Shown: positions 25,105 to 33,660, counted from the first letter of the stretch. The stretch is DNA of 39,990 bases from Clostridium sp. (GCF_029258205.1 NZ_JARHZJ010000067.1:1-39990), one strand, 5' to 3'. The notes: generated by a model not told the origin, from the letters alone. A program made the numbers and translations.

Positions 25105-27315
25105 TTAAACACCTCTTTCCATATTGAAGAACATAAGTCTTAAAGAGTTTGCAACTACTAAAATAGTACTTGAGTTATGTAAAACAGCTCCAAAAAATAC
25201 TGGTAACACACCTGCAGCGCTTAGTATAAGCCCAGCACTATTTATACCTATAACTAGTCCAAAATTTTGTTTAACAACATTCATAGTTTTCTTTGATAAA
25301 TCTATTATTGTAGGTAACATCATTGGATTATCACCTTGAATAGTTATATCAGCAGCTTCCATAGCTACATCAGTACTTCCTCCACCTAAGGCTATTCCTA
25401 CATCAGAATAAGCAAGTGCTGGTGCATCATTTATTCCATCTCCAACCATCATTACTCTTGAACCAGATGCTTGATATTTTAAAACTTCTTCAGCTTTATC
25501 TGAAGGTAAAAGCTCAGCCTTATATCCATCAACACCCATAAGCATCGCAACTTCCTTAGCCTGCTCTTCTAAATCACCAGTTAAAAGTAAAATATTATCT
25601 ACTCCTTGATATCTTAAGTTATTTATAGACTTCCTCATATTCTCTCTCATCTTATCCTTAATAGCTATTATTGCAATTAATTCACCATCATATGCTACAT
25701 ATATAAGATTTGAACTGCTATTATTTAATTCTTTTTCATCAGATTCAACCTTACTCATATCAACGTTATTTTCTTCTAAAAATACCTTGCTTCCAACAAA
25801 AACTTTTTTATCATCTAAATCAGTTTCCATACCTCTTGCAATATGAGTAACAACAGTACCATGTTTAGGAACCTCTATTCCCTTTTCAACAATCTTAGCC
25901 ATTATAGCTACTGACATTGGATGTGAAGAAGTTTCCTCCGCTGCCCCTGCTATTTTTAATACATCATCCTCTGAGAAATGTTCACTAAGTAATTTTATGC
26001 TTGTTACAGCTGGTTTTCCTTCTGTCAATGTTCCTGTTTTATCTAGAATTAATGTATCTGAATTTGATAATGCTTCTAAATAATTTCCACCCTTTATTAG
26101 AACACCATTTCTAACAGCATTATTTATTGCAGCTGAGAATGCTGTAGCAGTTGATAACTTGATTCCACATGAGTAATCAATAATCATCATATTTAATGCT
26201 CTGCTTGGACTCTTAGTAAACATATATGTTAACCCTGCAAATAAGAAGTTAAATGGAACCAAATAGCTTGAAAACTTATCTGCATAATCTTGAATAGGAG
26301 CTTTTTTAGATGCTGCATCCTCAACTAAATGAATTATTCTAGATACAACAGTATCATCTCCTGCCTTTTCAGTTCTTACTGTTATACTTCCACTCTTAAT
26401 AACTGTCCCAGCAAAGACGCTATCTCCAACCTTCTTAATAACCGGTACAAATTCACCAGTTACAGAAGCTTGATCTACAACAGCTTCGCCCTCAATAACT
26501 TCTCCATCTACACATATTTTTTCACCTGTATAAATAACAACCTTGTCCTCTTTAACTATATTATCTATTGGAACTTTTTTAAGACTTCCATCCTCATCAA
26601 TTCTCCAAACTTCTTCCTCTGCTACAGAAAGCATGTTTTTTATAGAATCTCTAGTTCTCTCCATAGTGTATATTGTCATAAGCTCTGCTACATCTGATAA
26701 TAAAGTAACCATAAGAGCAGATTTATCATTACCTAGCATTAAACTTGCTGCTATAGAAGTTAAGGTTAAAGTATCAGCATTAGGTCTTTTATTTTTTACT
26801 GCTCCTTTAATACCGTTATCTAGCAAACCTTTATTTAGATATATACTAGCTAAGGCTGGAACAGTTAAAAACTTTCCAAAAGATCCAAATCTCTCTACAC
26901 TATATAAATCTCTTAAGTTAAATTTTTCTTTTACCACTGAATAACCTAAAACACCAACATTTATTGCTAATCTCTTTAGTATATCAACTGAAGTTTCTTC
27001 ATTTTTTTCAACACTATTTATATCTATCTTTTCTTTTTCTCTTAACGCAGTAAAAACTTTTAAAGAGTACTCTTTTAAAATATTATCTACCCTATGTATT
27101 ATTCTGTCTTCGCTTATTTTTTTATCATAGCTTATTAAAACAGAACCTGTTATAGTGCTAATCTCTGAAGAATTTACAATTGAGCTATTAGAAATTTTAT
27201 CTTCTATCTCTTTTTTGTAATTACTTAAATACTTTAATCCTTGGCATCTAAGTCTAATTCTTCCCGCCATGCTGTGTTTTACAGTACTTTTCAGTAGCAA
27301 ATCATTTTTTCTCAT
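25105..27315 (-). CDS. P1B-like heavy-metal P-type ATPase with N-terminal HMA_2 domain
   Basis: 736-residue metal-transporting ATPase (numbering from ATG 27315; a GTG nine bases earlier sits too close to the GAGGAG site). The N-terminal HMA_2 domain carries H14-SMA-G18-R19-I-R21 and no CxxC. The actuator loop has TGE at 286-288, the phosphorylation motif DKTGTLT starts at D425, the nucleotide-domain HP is in SSHPMS, and the hinge GDGINDAP starts at 625. The transmembrane metal-site motif, CPC or SPC in most P1B ATPases, is S382-C383-G384 in DYSCGIKLS, lacking the conserved proline. The C-terminal helix has LHNSSTILVVANSLRL. Direction is presumably export, but the metal cannot be named. It is the central gene of a five-gene operon of HMA_2 proteins. 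Confidence 0.9.
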   Translation of the reverse strand: MRKNDLLLKSTVKHSMAGRIRLRCQGLKYLSNYKKEIEDKISNSSIVNSSEISTITGSVLISYDKKISEDRIIHRVDNILKEYSLKVFTALREKEKIDINSVEKNEETSVDILKRLAINVGVLGYSVVKEKFNLRDLYSVERFGSFGKFLTVPALASIYLNKGLLDNGIKGAVKNKRPNADTLTLTSIAASLMLGNDKSALMVTLLSDVAELMTIYTMERTRDSIKNMLSVAEEEVWRIDEDGSLKKVPIDNIVKEDKVVIYTGEKICVDGEVIEGEAVVDQASVTGEFVPVIKKVGDSVFAGTVIKSGSITVRTEKAGDDTVVSRIIHLVEDAASKKAPIQDYADKFSSYLVPFNFLFAGLTYMFTKSPSRALNMMIIDYSCGIKLSTATAFSAAINNAVRNGVLIKGGNYLEALSNSDTLILDKTGTLTEGKPAVTSIKLLSEHFSEDDVLKIAGAAEETSSHPMSVAIMAKIVEKGIEVPKHGTVVTHIARGMETDLDDKKVFVGSKVFLEENNVDMSKVESDEKELNNSSSNLIYVAYDGELIAIIAIKDKMRENMRKSINNLRYQGVDNILLLTGDLEEQAKEVAMLMGVDGYKAELLPSDKAEEVLKYQASGSRVMMVGDGINDAPALAYSDVGIALGGGSTDVAMEAADITIQGDNPMMLPTIIDLSKKTMNVVKQNFGLVIGINSAGLILSAAGVLPVFFGAVLHNSSTILVVANSLRLMFFNMERGV

Positions 27316-27338
27316 ATTATTCACTACTCCTCTTTAAA

Positions 27339-27713
27339 CTAAATTTCTTTTAAAGCTTCATCTAGCTGTTGTTCTATAGTCTTAACAACATAATCTAAAT
27401 TAGTTTCACCATACTTTTCAATTAAATCATAGTTCTTTATTCCTATGGATTTAACCTTATCTACCCATTTTAAAATCTTCTTTTCATAAACCTTATTTAT
27501 ATCGTATATAACTAATATACTACCTGTTACAGTATTAACTTCCACCTTTTCAATACCATATAATTTTTTTAAGGCTTGATGAAGAAATTTTTCATAAACC
27601 CTATATTCATCAGGAATCATTTTTAAAGAGCTCATTTTAAATCTTATTCTTCCTGGTATGCTATGAGATACTTTCATCTTAGCTAATTGAGATATTATCA
27701 TCTTCTTAAACAT
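27339..27713 (-). CDS. Stand-alone HMA_2-domain protein, 124 residues
   Basis: Small soluble protein consisting mostly of one HMA_2-type domain: KVSHSIPGRIRFKMSSL with H17-S18-G21-R22-R24, then LHQALKKLYGIEKVEVNTVTGSILVIYD, and a helical tail. The second strand V-N-T-V-T-G-S-I-L-V-x-Y-D is the hallmark of the domain and recurs in its neighbours. There is no CxxC, so any metal would be bound differently; a docking or regulatory role at the ATPase is an inference. AGGAGG with an 8-base spacer selects ATG 27713 over GTG 27719. It lies 12 bases behind the preceding gene and 23 ahead of the ATPase. Confidence 0.75.
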   Translation of the reverse strand: MFKKMIISQLAKMKVSHSIPGRIRFKMSSLKMIPDEYRVYEKFLHQALKKLYGIEKVEVNTVTGSILVIYDINKVYEKKILKWVDKVKSIGIKNYDLIEKYGETNLDYVVKTIEQQLDEALKEI

Positions 27714-27725
27714 TATCACATCCTC

Positions 27726-28295
27726 CTATAAACCTGCATATGCCCATCTAACCATGGTATATCCATTAGGCAACATCTTAGGCATTTGTCTTATTCCTCT
27801 TATACCGAAAAATAACACTATAATAATATATATAGCTTTTATGTCTGCAATACCTCTAGTTTTATTATAAATAGCTAAATTTACTGCTTCTTTCATATTT
27901 CCCATTTCTCTAGTAATAAGAGATTCTTGTTTCTTTACAAGCTCACCTTCTAATTGAAGTAACTTTGCTACTACTCCAATTAATAAAGCTGGATCTATTT
28001 TTTCCGGATCATACTTTATTGTTAAACTACCTATAATATTATTTATTTCAATTTGCTTTATAGTTTCTATTCTGCTTAATTGTTCTAAGATAATTCTCCT
28101 ACTTGCTTCATCCTTCTTAAGCACTGGCACATATAACCTAACTCTTCCTCTTATGCTATGTTTAACTTCTATAACACCAATAAAACTAGGTAAATTTAAT
28201 GAGTTTTTGTTATGTTTCTTTTCTTTAACTACTAATTCACTGGCTAACTTTCCAGCTAAAGTAAGTAATAAAAATCTTACGTATCTATTATTCAT
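27726..28295 (-). CDS. HMA_2-domain protein with C-terminal membrane helix, 189 residues
   Basis: First gene of the HMA_2/P-type ATPase operon. A basic N-terminal region (about 1-36, with a weak hydrophobic stretch FLLLTLAGKLA) precedes the HMA_2 domain: EVKHSIRGRVRLYVP with H46-S47-G50-R51-R53 and IEINNIIGSLTIKYDPEKI. The C-terminal part has a predicted membrane helix (IKAIYIIIVLFFGI) and ends NGYTMVRWAYAGL. AGGAGGG precedes ATG 28295. It is one of four consecutive proteins sharing this domain; the only clear differences are their anchors and appendages. Function unknown. Confidence 0.75.
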   Translation of the reverse strand: MNNRYVRFLLLTLAGKLASELVVKEKKHNKNSLNLPSFIGVIEVKHSIRGRVRLYVPVLKKDEASRRIILEQLSRIETIKQIEINNIIGSLTIKYDPEKIDPALLIGVVAKLLQLEGELVKKQESLITREMGNMKEAVNLAIYNKTRGIADIKAIYIIIVLFFGIRGIRQMPKMLPNGYTMVRWAYAGL

Positions 28296-29197
28296 TTTCC
28301 CTCCTAAGTTTTCTTACTATTATATTATTTTATTAATATTATTTTTATCATATTGTTCATTTATAAAATTTAAAGATATTCCTATAATGTAAAATTCAAA
28401 TCATTCATATTATTAATTTTATAATTTATCATAAATATACTAAAATAGTTGCTATTAATTAACATTTGATTAATTATATCATATTCTATTACAATTTTAA
28501 TCATATTTTTATTAAATATGACTTATTTTTCATCTATTTCTTAACGTACCAAAAGAAGATTTCTTTATTCTCTAAACTTACTGAAATATATACTTTCATA
28601 AGTATTTAAACTAAACTTCATAAAATATAAATAAATGAATCTTAATCAAAATATAAAATATAATTATATTCAAACTTTCTAAAAATATACTAATATTACT
28701 TATAATTATATTCACCTTAAAATTCTATAAAGAATATACTAAAAAAAGTATTAAATTTGTAGAAACTATATAATAATACTACTTGGAGTTGGTTATTAAA
28801 TTAAATTCTTAACAATAGAAAAACTAATAGTATATATAGGATTTTAAATTATTCATGTTTTACATTTTAATACTTAGACTAATATTTTTCTTACCTGTTT
28901 TTTAGATAAATCTTATACTAAATATAAATAACTTATAAACAACGCTGTTATATTTTCTACAATGTTATGCATATTAATCTTTGGCATATTCATATTATTA
29001 ATATAGAAAGTTTAATAAAATTAACGGTTTCTTTAAATTTCTCGTATTTTTTTAATTTATAAACCTATTTATAAATATTTTTATAATAATTCCTCTTAAA
29101 ACATATTGTTAAAAATTTAACCTGTAAATATAAAGGTTATAAAATATAATTAAACATCATGTAAATATTAGGAATAATTTTAAATTTTAACTTATTG
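28296..29197. other. 900-bp AT-rich divergent intergenic region
   Basis: No gene or ribosome site found on either strand. It separates the HMA_2 operon (minus) from the small gene at 29215 (plus). An AACCT...AGGTT inverted repeat with a following TATAAT near 29120-29150 is a possible promoter/operator for the plus-strand gene. The length without genes is unusual for this window. Confidence 0.4.
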
Positions 29198-29214
29198 TTA
29201 AGGAGGTTTTTTTT

Positions 29215-29499
29215 ATGACAGTAGATCAAAATTCATTAGAAAGAAGATCTTGTTGTAATATCCACAAGATAGTTTTAACTTTAGAGAAAGGTTTTTCTTC
29301 TATAGAGTCTTTAAAATATGCAGTTATAGCTCAACTTCAAAATGAAGGATATATATGCAATGATACCAAAAACAATATTGGAAATTATCCACTATTAAAA
29401 ATAAATGCTAATGATTTTTTATTAACTATAAAAGATATAGATAAAATTTCTATAAATTTAGAAGATTGTAAAGAGGTAGTTTTGATACCTAATCAATAA
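29215..29499 (+). CDS. Hypothetical protein, 94 residues
   Basis: Not recognised. AAGGAGG at a suitable spacing precedes ATG 29215, and a terminator follows, so the frame is very likely real. The protein begins MTVDQNSLERRSCCNIHKIVLTLEKGFSS, with a vicinal cysteine pair (13-14) and further cysteines at about 48 and 84, then mixed alpha/beta sequence, ending KEVVLIPNQ. No signal peptide or membrane segment. It is a monocistronic plus-strand gene between the HMA_2 operon and the DnaA-box region. The paired cysteines could bind metal or be redox-active; this is speculation. Confidence 0.7.
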   Translation: MTVDQNSLERRSCCNIHKIVLTLEKGFSSIESLKYAVIAQLQNEGYICNDTKNNIGNYPLLKINANDFLLTIKDIDKISINLEDCKEVVLIPNQ

Positions 29500-29520
29500 A
29501 ATTAATATTTTGATTACTAT

Positions 29521-29557
29521 GGACAACTTCTTTCTTTAAAAGTTGTCCTATTTTATT
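29521..29557 (+). terminator. Terminator of the 94-residue protein gene
   Basis: Stem GGACAACTT/AAGTTGTCC followed by TATTTTATTTTT. Confidence 0.85.
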
Positions 29558-29916
29558 TTTATACTATTTACTTAAAATTCTCTTCTAATCTTATACTCAA
29601 AATTATATAATTATTCTTGGATAATTTTATAATTTTATTTACTAAAATATATAATAAATCACAGATTTTCTAATAACTTTTAGTAAAATAATAATAATTA
29701 TTTAATGCTATTTTTAAGCTAAATTTTCTATTATTAATCTTATTTTAAATTTAATTTAAATAAATAAATTTTTATTTATATTAAATATAGCATTTTATTT
29801 CTTATATAAAAGATTTTTATTTATAGTTTTTTATGTGAAAAATTTCAACATATTTATATTACATTTTTTTCCTTATCAATATTTAGTATGTATATAAATA
29901 TAACACAACTATATCT

Positions 29917-30176
29917 TGTGAATAACTTTCAAGTTATCCACATCCAAATGTGGATAACTTGTTTTTTAAGAAAAAATTATACTATTTTATAATTATTTTT
30001 TAATAATATTTACTACTAAAAAAATAATTTTTTAAAAAGATAAAAACTCTTGTAAATGGCTATATTAAGCGATTTTCAATTGTATTTTTTTTACTTTTTT
30101 TAAAACTTATTTTACTTATTAAATTAGAATTTGAAAGTAAAATTCAATAAAAAAGTTATCCACAAGTTTATTCACA
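29917..30176. promoter_or_regulatory. Cluster of five consensus DnaA boxes upstream of hydF
   Basis: Exact matches to TTATNCACA: TGTGAATAA 29917-29925 (minus), TTATCCACA 29934-29942 (plus), TGTGGATAA 29949-29957 (minus), TTATCCACA 30156-30164 (plus) and TTATTCACA 30168-30176 (plus). Boxes 2 and 3 form a perfect 14-bp inverted repeat CAAGTTATCCACAT/ATGTGGATAACTTG (29930-29961) with a CCAA loop and a TTTTTT tail, so that part could also fold as a terminator. The two groups flank about 190 bases of extremely AT-rich DNA. Boxes 4-5 lie some 80 bases before the hydF start. The remaining bases from 29558 hold no gene. Confidence 0.65.
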
Positions 30177-30206
30177 TTTGAAAATATTTTCACAGAATAA
30201 TTAATT

Positions 30207-30258
30207 CAAGGAGGTGTAATTCTACTATTTGTATCTTTCAATAGTAGAAAAATTTATG
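30207..30258 (+). promoter_or_regulatory. hydF ribosome site bridged to its ATG by a hairpin
   Basis: AAGGAGGTG (30208-30216) is 39 bases from the ATG at 30256. The gap holds a perfect 10-bp hairpin, TTCTACTATT (30220-30229)/AATAGTAGAA (30240-30249), with a 10-base loop. If the hairpin forms, the remaining spacer between GGAGGTG and ATG is 3 + 6 = 9 bases, an ideal distance. Without it no start codon of normal quality lies at the right spacing (only a TTG at 30229, inside the stem). Confidence 0.6.
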
Positions 30259-31578
30259 AGTAATTTTAATGAAACTCCTAGAGGAAGTAGAATCCATATT
30301 TCTCTTTTTGGTAAAACAAACTCTGGGAAATCTAGTATAATAAATGCCTTAACTGGTCAAAACATTTCTCTAGTATCAGACTTTAAAGGAACAACAACTG
30401 ATCCAGTTTATAAAGCAATGGAACTTTTACCCTTAGGACCTGTTGTTTTTGTTGATACAGCCGGTTTTGATGATGATGGAGAAATAGGTAAACTTAGAAT
30501 TGAAAAGACTGAAGAGGTTGTAGGCAAGACTGATGTAGCTCTTATAACTCTTTCACTTTCTGAAATAATAGACTCAATAAAATCAAATATAGCATTTAAA
30601 GATATGCTTTCTAAGGAAATATTATGGCTTAATAAATTAAAAAAAGCTAAGAAACCCACTATACTAGTTATTAATAAGTGTGATTTAATTCCTAATAACC
30701 TAATTGAATCTAAAATTGATTTAAAAGATCTTGATAAAGTAGCTGCAAATAATAAAAATTACTTTATTGATATTAATTTAAATAATTCCTTAAAAGAAAT
30801 TGGTGAATTATTAGGAATACCTTATGTTGCAATAAGTGCTAAAAATAACTTAAATATAAATGAATTAAAAAAAGAACTTGTTAATATATCACCATCTTCA
30901 ATAACTGAAAGCCCAATAATAGGTGATAAAATTAAAGCTGGAGATAAAATTCTTTTAGTAGCCCCTCAAGATATACAAGCGCCTAAAGGAAGACTTATAC
31001 TTCCTCAAGTTCAAGTATTAAGAGATATATTAGATTATGGCGGAATACCAACTATGGTTACATTAGATAAATTAGATGAAGGATTAAAAATCTTTAATGG
31101 TAAACCAGATTTAGTAATCACCGATTCTCAAGTATTTAAACAAGTTAATGCAAAATTAGATAAAAGTGTTCCTCTTACTTCATTTTCAATACTTATGGCT
31201 AGGTATAAAGGTGATTTAGATAAATTCTATTCAGGAGCTAAGGCAATAAAAAATCTTAAAGCAGGTGATAAAGTTTTAATAGCAGAAGCTTGTACTCACC
31301 ATCAATTAAAAGGTGATATAGCAAGAGAAAAATTACCTACTTGGCTAGAAAAAACTTGTCCTGGAATAATAGTTAATAATTGCTCTGGTAAAGACTTCCC
31401 TAAAAACCTTAATGAATATTCCCTTGTAATTCATTGTGGTGGATGCATGTTTAATAAAGCTGAAATAATGAATAGAATAGGAATATGTGATGATGCTTTA
31501 GTTCCTATAACAAACTTTGGTACATCAATTGCAGAAATTAATAATATATTAGATAGGGTAATTGAACCCCTTAAATAA
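30256..31578 (+). CDS. hydF: [FeFe]-hydrogenase maturation GTPase HydF
   Basis: Scaffold protein that assembles the di-iron subcluster made with HydG and HydE and delivers it to the hydrogenase. The N-terminal GTPase domain has a P-loop from G19 to S26 (GKTNSGKS), GTTTDP, DTAG at 67-70 and NKCD. The middle is a dimerisation domain. The C-terminal iron-sulfur site is C346-T-H348 and H393-C394-x2-C397 (HCGGC), the family pattern. ATG 30256 gives MSNFNETPRGSR and 440 residues, matching the usual HydF N-terminus, whereas the TTG at 30229 would add nine atypical residues. Translation start is probably assisted by the hairpin described separately. It stands apart from hydG and hydE. Confidence 0.96.
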   Translation: MSNFNETPRGSRIHISLFGKTNSGKSSIINALTGQNISLVSDFKGTTTDPVYKAMELLPLGPVVFVDTAGFDDDGEIGKLRIEKTEEVVGKTDVALITLSLSEIIDSIKSNIAFKDMLSKEILWLNKLKKAKKPTILVINKCDLIPNNLIESKIDLKDLDKVAANNKNYFIDINLNNSLKEIGELLGIPYVAISAKNNLNINELKKELVNISPSSITESPIIGDKIKAGDKILLVAPQDIQAPKGRLILPQVQVLRDILDYGGIPTMVTLDKLDEGLKIFNGKPDLVITDSQVFKQVNAKLDKSVPLTSFSILMARYKGDLDKFYSGAKAIKNLKAGDKVLIAEACTHHQLKGDIAREKLPTWLEKTCPGIIVNNCSGKDFPKNLNEYSLVIHCGGCMFNKAEIMNRIGICDDALVPITNFGTSIAEINNILDRVIEPLK

Positions 31579-31667
31579 ATATTTTTAATTAATCTAAATC
31601 AAAGTAATTTCTATTAGAAAATTTATTGTATTCAAAAATTAACTAGAATATATTAAATTAATACCAA

Positions 31668-31716
31668 ATAAAAAAATGTCTAAGAAATACATTTAAATTA
31701 TATTTCTTAGACATTT
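31668..31716 (-). terminator. Terminator between hydF and the DUF975 remnant
   Basis: Perfect 16-bp stem AAATGTCTAAGAAATA/TATTTCTTAGACATTT (31674-31689, 31701-31716). The T-run (TTTTTTTATTT) is on the minus strand, so it serves the minus-strand genes. Confidence 0.85.
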
Positions 31717-31740
31717 AAGCTAATCTCTAAATTCAAAGTC

Positions 31741-32196
31741 CTATTCTTCAATTTCAATATCTTTATTTAACTCATCTTTTGCTAATTCTAATGACCTTTT
31801 TGAAATTGAAAGATAATAAACTCTATATATAGTATCTTTATATACAAATAACCATATTAATCTCACAGAAAAAATAGGTAATAACTTTGTACTTCCCATT
31901 AAAACAACAATTACCATTCCTATTAATAAAGGTAAAATAGCTAGTATTACCCATCCTATAAAACTTAAACTTAATATGAAAAGCTCCCATTTATGACCTT
32001 TCATAATTTTAAAAGCCTTTCCTACTGCTTCCCATATACCAAGTTCTGATTCTTAAACTATAATATATCTAACTGAGAAGAAAAATAATGAAATTATAAT
32101 ATTATAAGTAACTATTATTAATAATATTAGAATAAATATCCATATATACTCACTTGCTATATCTTCATAATTTATAGAAGACATAAATAAATACTC
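31741..32196 (-). pseudogene. Truncated DUF975 paralogue with an in-frame stop
   Basis: On the minus strand one frame reads from GAG 32196 through EYLFMSSINYEDIA... FFFSVRYIIV, TAA, then ESELGIWEAVGKAFKIMKGHKWELF... YRVYYLSISKRSL... to the stop at 31741. The part after the TAA aligns by eye with the C-terminal half of the intact neighbour (GIWEAVKRSFKIMNGNKWGLF...RVYYLSI). The first third of the gene is missing: the remnant begins within 25 bases of the neighbour's stop. It is probably a tandem duplicate that lost its N-terminus and gained a nonsense codon. A short product from the internal ATG 32004 lacks a ribosome site. Confidence 0.75.
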
Positions 32197-32219
32197 ATTT
32201 TAACGATACAGTCTTAACT

Positions 32220-32960
32220 TTAATTTATTTCACTTTCTCTTCCTGTAATTGAAAGATAATATACTCTTAATGTAACTTGGATATATGGTAAAACCCACAA
32301 TAATCCTATTCCAAGGGTTAACACTGATAATATAAGCCACCCTAAGAAGCTAAGTCCCATAATAAATAATCCCCATTTGTTACCATTCATTATTTTAAAA
32401 CTTCTTTTAACAGCTTCCCATATTCCACAGGTGTCTTCAGCCATTAAATATGGTAATGGGAATAATAAAGTTCCTACTATAGCAACTAAAATCAATACTA
32501 ATATAACTATTAAAAATACTACTCCCCCAATTACTATCATAGGATCAATAAATAGTTGTCCCTTAAGCATTGCATTATTTAATGATATTGTAGAGAAGAA
32601 TAAAAATATGTTTCCTAAAAATGCAACAAAAAATATAGGAATACTAAATATCATAGTAACTATCATACTCATTATAAATCTTCCCCAAGTTTTAAAACTT
32701 GGAATAGCATCACTTAAAGATATTACTTCATTGCTTTTAACAAATTTAATTGTGTATATAATACCAGAAGCCGTTATAGATGGCATTAATAAAAAGTTAT
32801 TAGCTATCCTTAAAATACTAGAAGTTATTCCTTCAGTTCTTCCAATAATCTTACTTGCTTCAAATTCAATTATTGCTATGATTAAAGTTAATAAAACAAT
32901 ATTAAACCATCTACCTTTTAACTTAGATTTAGCAATACTTTTTATCTCTTTTCTATTCAT
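32220..32960 (-). CDS. DUF975 family membrane protein
   Basis: 246-residue integral membrane protein. It opens with the family's MNRKEIKSIAKSKLKG[RN]W N-terminus and has about five hydrophobic segments; the conserved C-terminal block YLMAEDTCGIWEAVKRSFKIMNGNKWGLF...WVLPYIQVTLRVYYLSI identifies DUF975 (YciC-like). Function is unknown, possibly in membrane homeostasis. GAAGGGAG precedes ATG 32960. It lies 7 bases behind a frameshifted gene and just before the truncated paralogue, all on the minus strand as one unit. Confidence 0.85.
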   Translation of the reverse strand: MNRKEIKSIAKSKLKGRWFNIVLLTLIIAIIEFEASKIIGRTEGITSSILRIANNFLLMPSITASGIIYTIKFVKSNEVISLSDAIPSFKTWGRFIMSMIVTMIFSIPIFFVAFLGNIFLFFSTISLNNAMLKGQLFIDPMIVIGGVVFLIVILVLILVAIVGTLLFPLPYLMAEDTCGIWEAVKRSFKIMNGNKWGLFIMGLSFLGWLILSVLTLGIGLLWVLPYIQVTLRVYYLSITGRESEIN

Positions 32961-32967
32961 GCTCTTT

Positions 32968-33528
32968 TCACTCCCTTCTAAAAATAAAAATATTAATTAT
33001 AATCTTTTCAATATTATTCCGTCTTCTAATAAATGAAGCACTTCCCATTATAAAAGTTACAAAAGCAATAGCAAGTATATACGTTGAAAACCTCTTAACA
33101 ATTAGCTTAAATATATACTTATTCTCAATATTTTTTATTTCTTTATTTACTTCTTCATATAAGCTCATTACATCACTTTTACTTAAATTGTATTTATCTA
33201 TGTACTTTCTAATATACGGCTCTAAATACCTACTTTTAGATTGTCCAAAATATATGGTGTTTAGTGCAATAATTTTATATACTTCTATATTTTTATCATT
33301 TGCATATGAATCATATACATCTTCAAGTGATTTATCACTATTATGTAATTCATACTGAAAAAAAATCACTATAATCATTTCTAACTATTTCTGCAATTAA
33401 ACTTCTTGTTTTTCCTGGATTTATTAAATTACTTACAGTAATTATACAAGAAAAAAGAATAATCAAAACCAACCCCAAATATCTATAGAATCTAAATTCA
33501 TATTTTTTTCAGCATCATTTTTTTTCAT
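32968..33528 (-). pseudogene. Two-TM protein gene with two homopolymer frameshifts
   Basis: Three minus-strand frames join into one plausible protein. Frame one: ATG 33528, MKKNDAEKNMNLDSIDIWG. After a GGGG run near 33473 the frame changes to LVLIILFSCIITVSNLINPGK...IVRNDYSDFF, a membrane helix and a soluble part. After a run of eight T near 33358 it changes again to QYELHNSDKSLEDVYDSYANDKN... ending in a second membrane helix (YILAIAFVTFIMGSASF) and a basic tail. Adding one G and removing one T would restore about 185 residues. Family not recognised. It is immediately upstream of DUF975. Either a true pseudogene, a phase-variable gene, or assembly errors at homopolymers. Confidence 0.6.
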
Positions 33529-33660
33529 TTTTTTCAAAGATTCTCACTCATTTAAAATCATAATAAATAATTTTTTATTTCTATTAAATTATATACTATT
33601 TTTCCCAAAATATAACTTTATCATTATATATTTAACCTTAAATTTTACTTAAAAATAAAC

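Noticed and set aside
29917..30176. Chromosomal origin oriC
   Set aside because: dnaA, dnaN and rpmH are not adjacent, and no proper DnaA-trio next to a box was found; the TAGTAGTAA on the minus strand near 30012-30020 is more than 50 bases from any box and short enough to occur by chance.
30229..30255. TTG at 30229 as the hydF start
   Set aside because: It lies inside the hairpin stem, is 12-14 bases from the ribosome site, and adds residues not usual in HydF.
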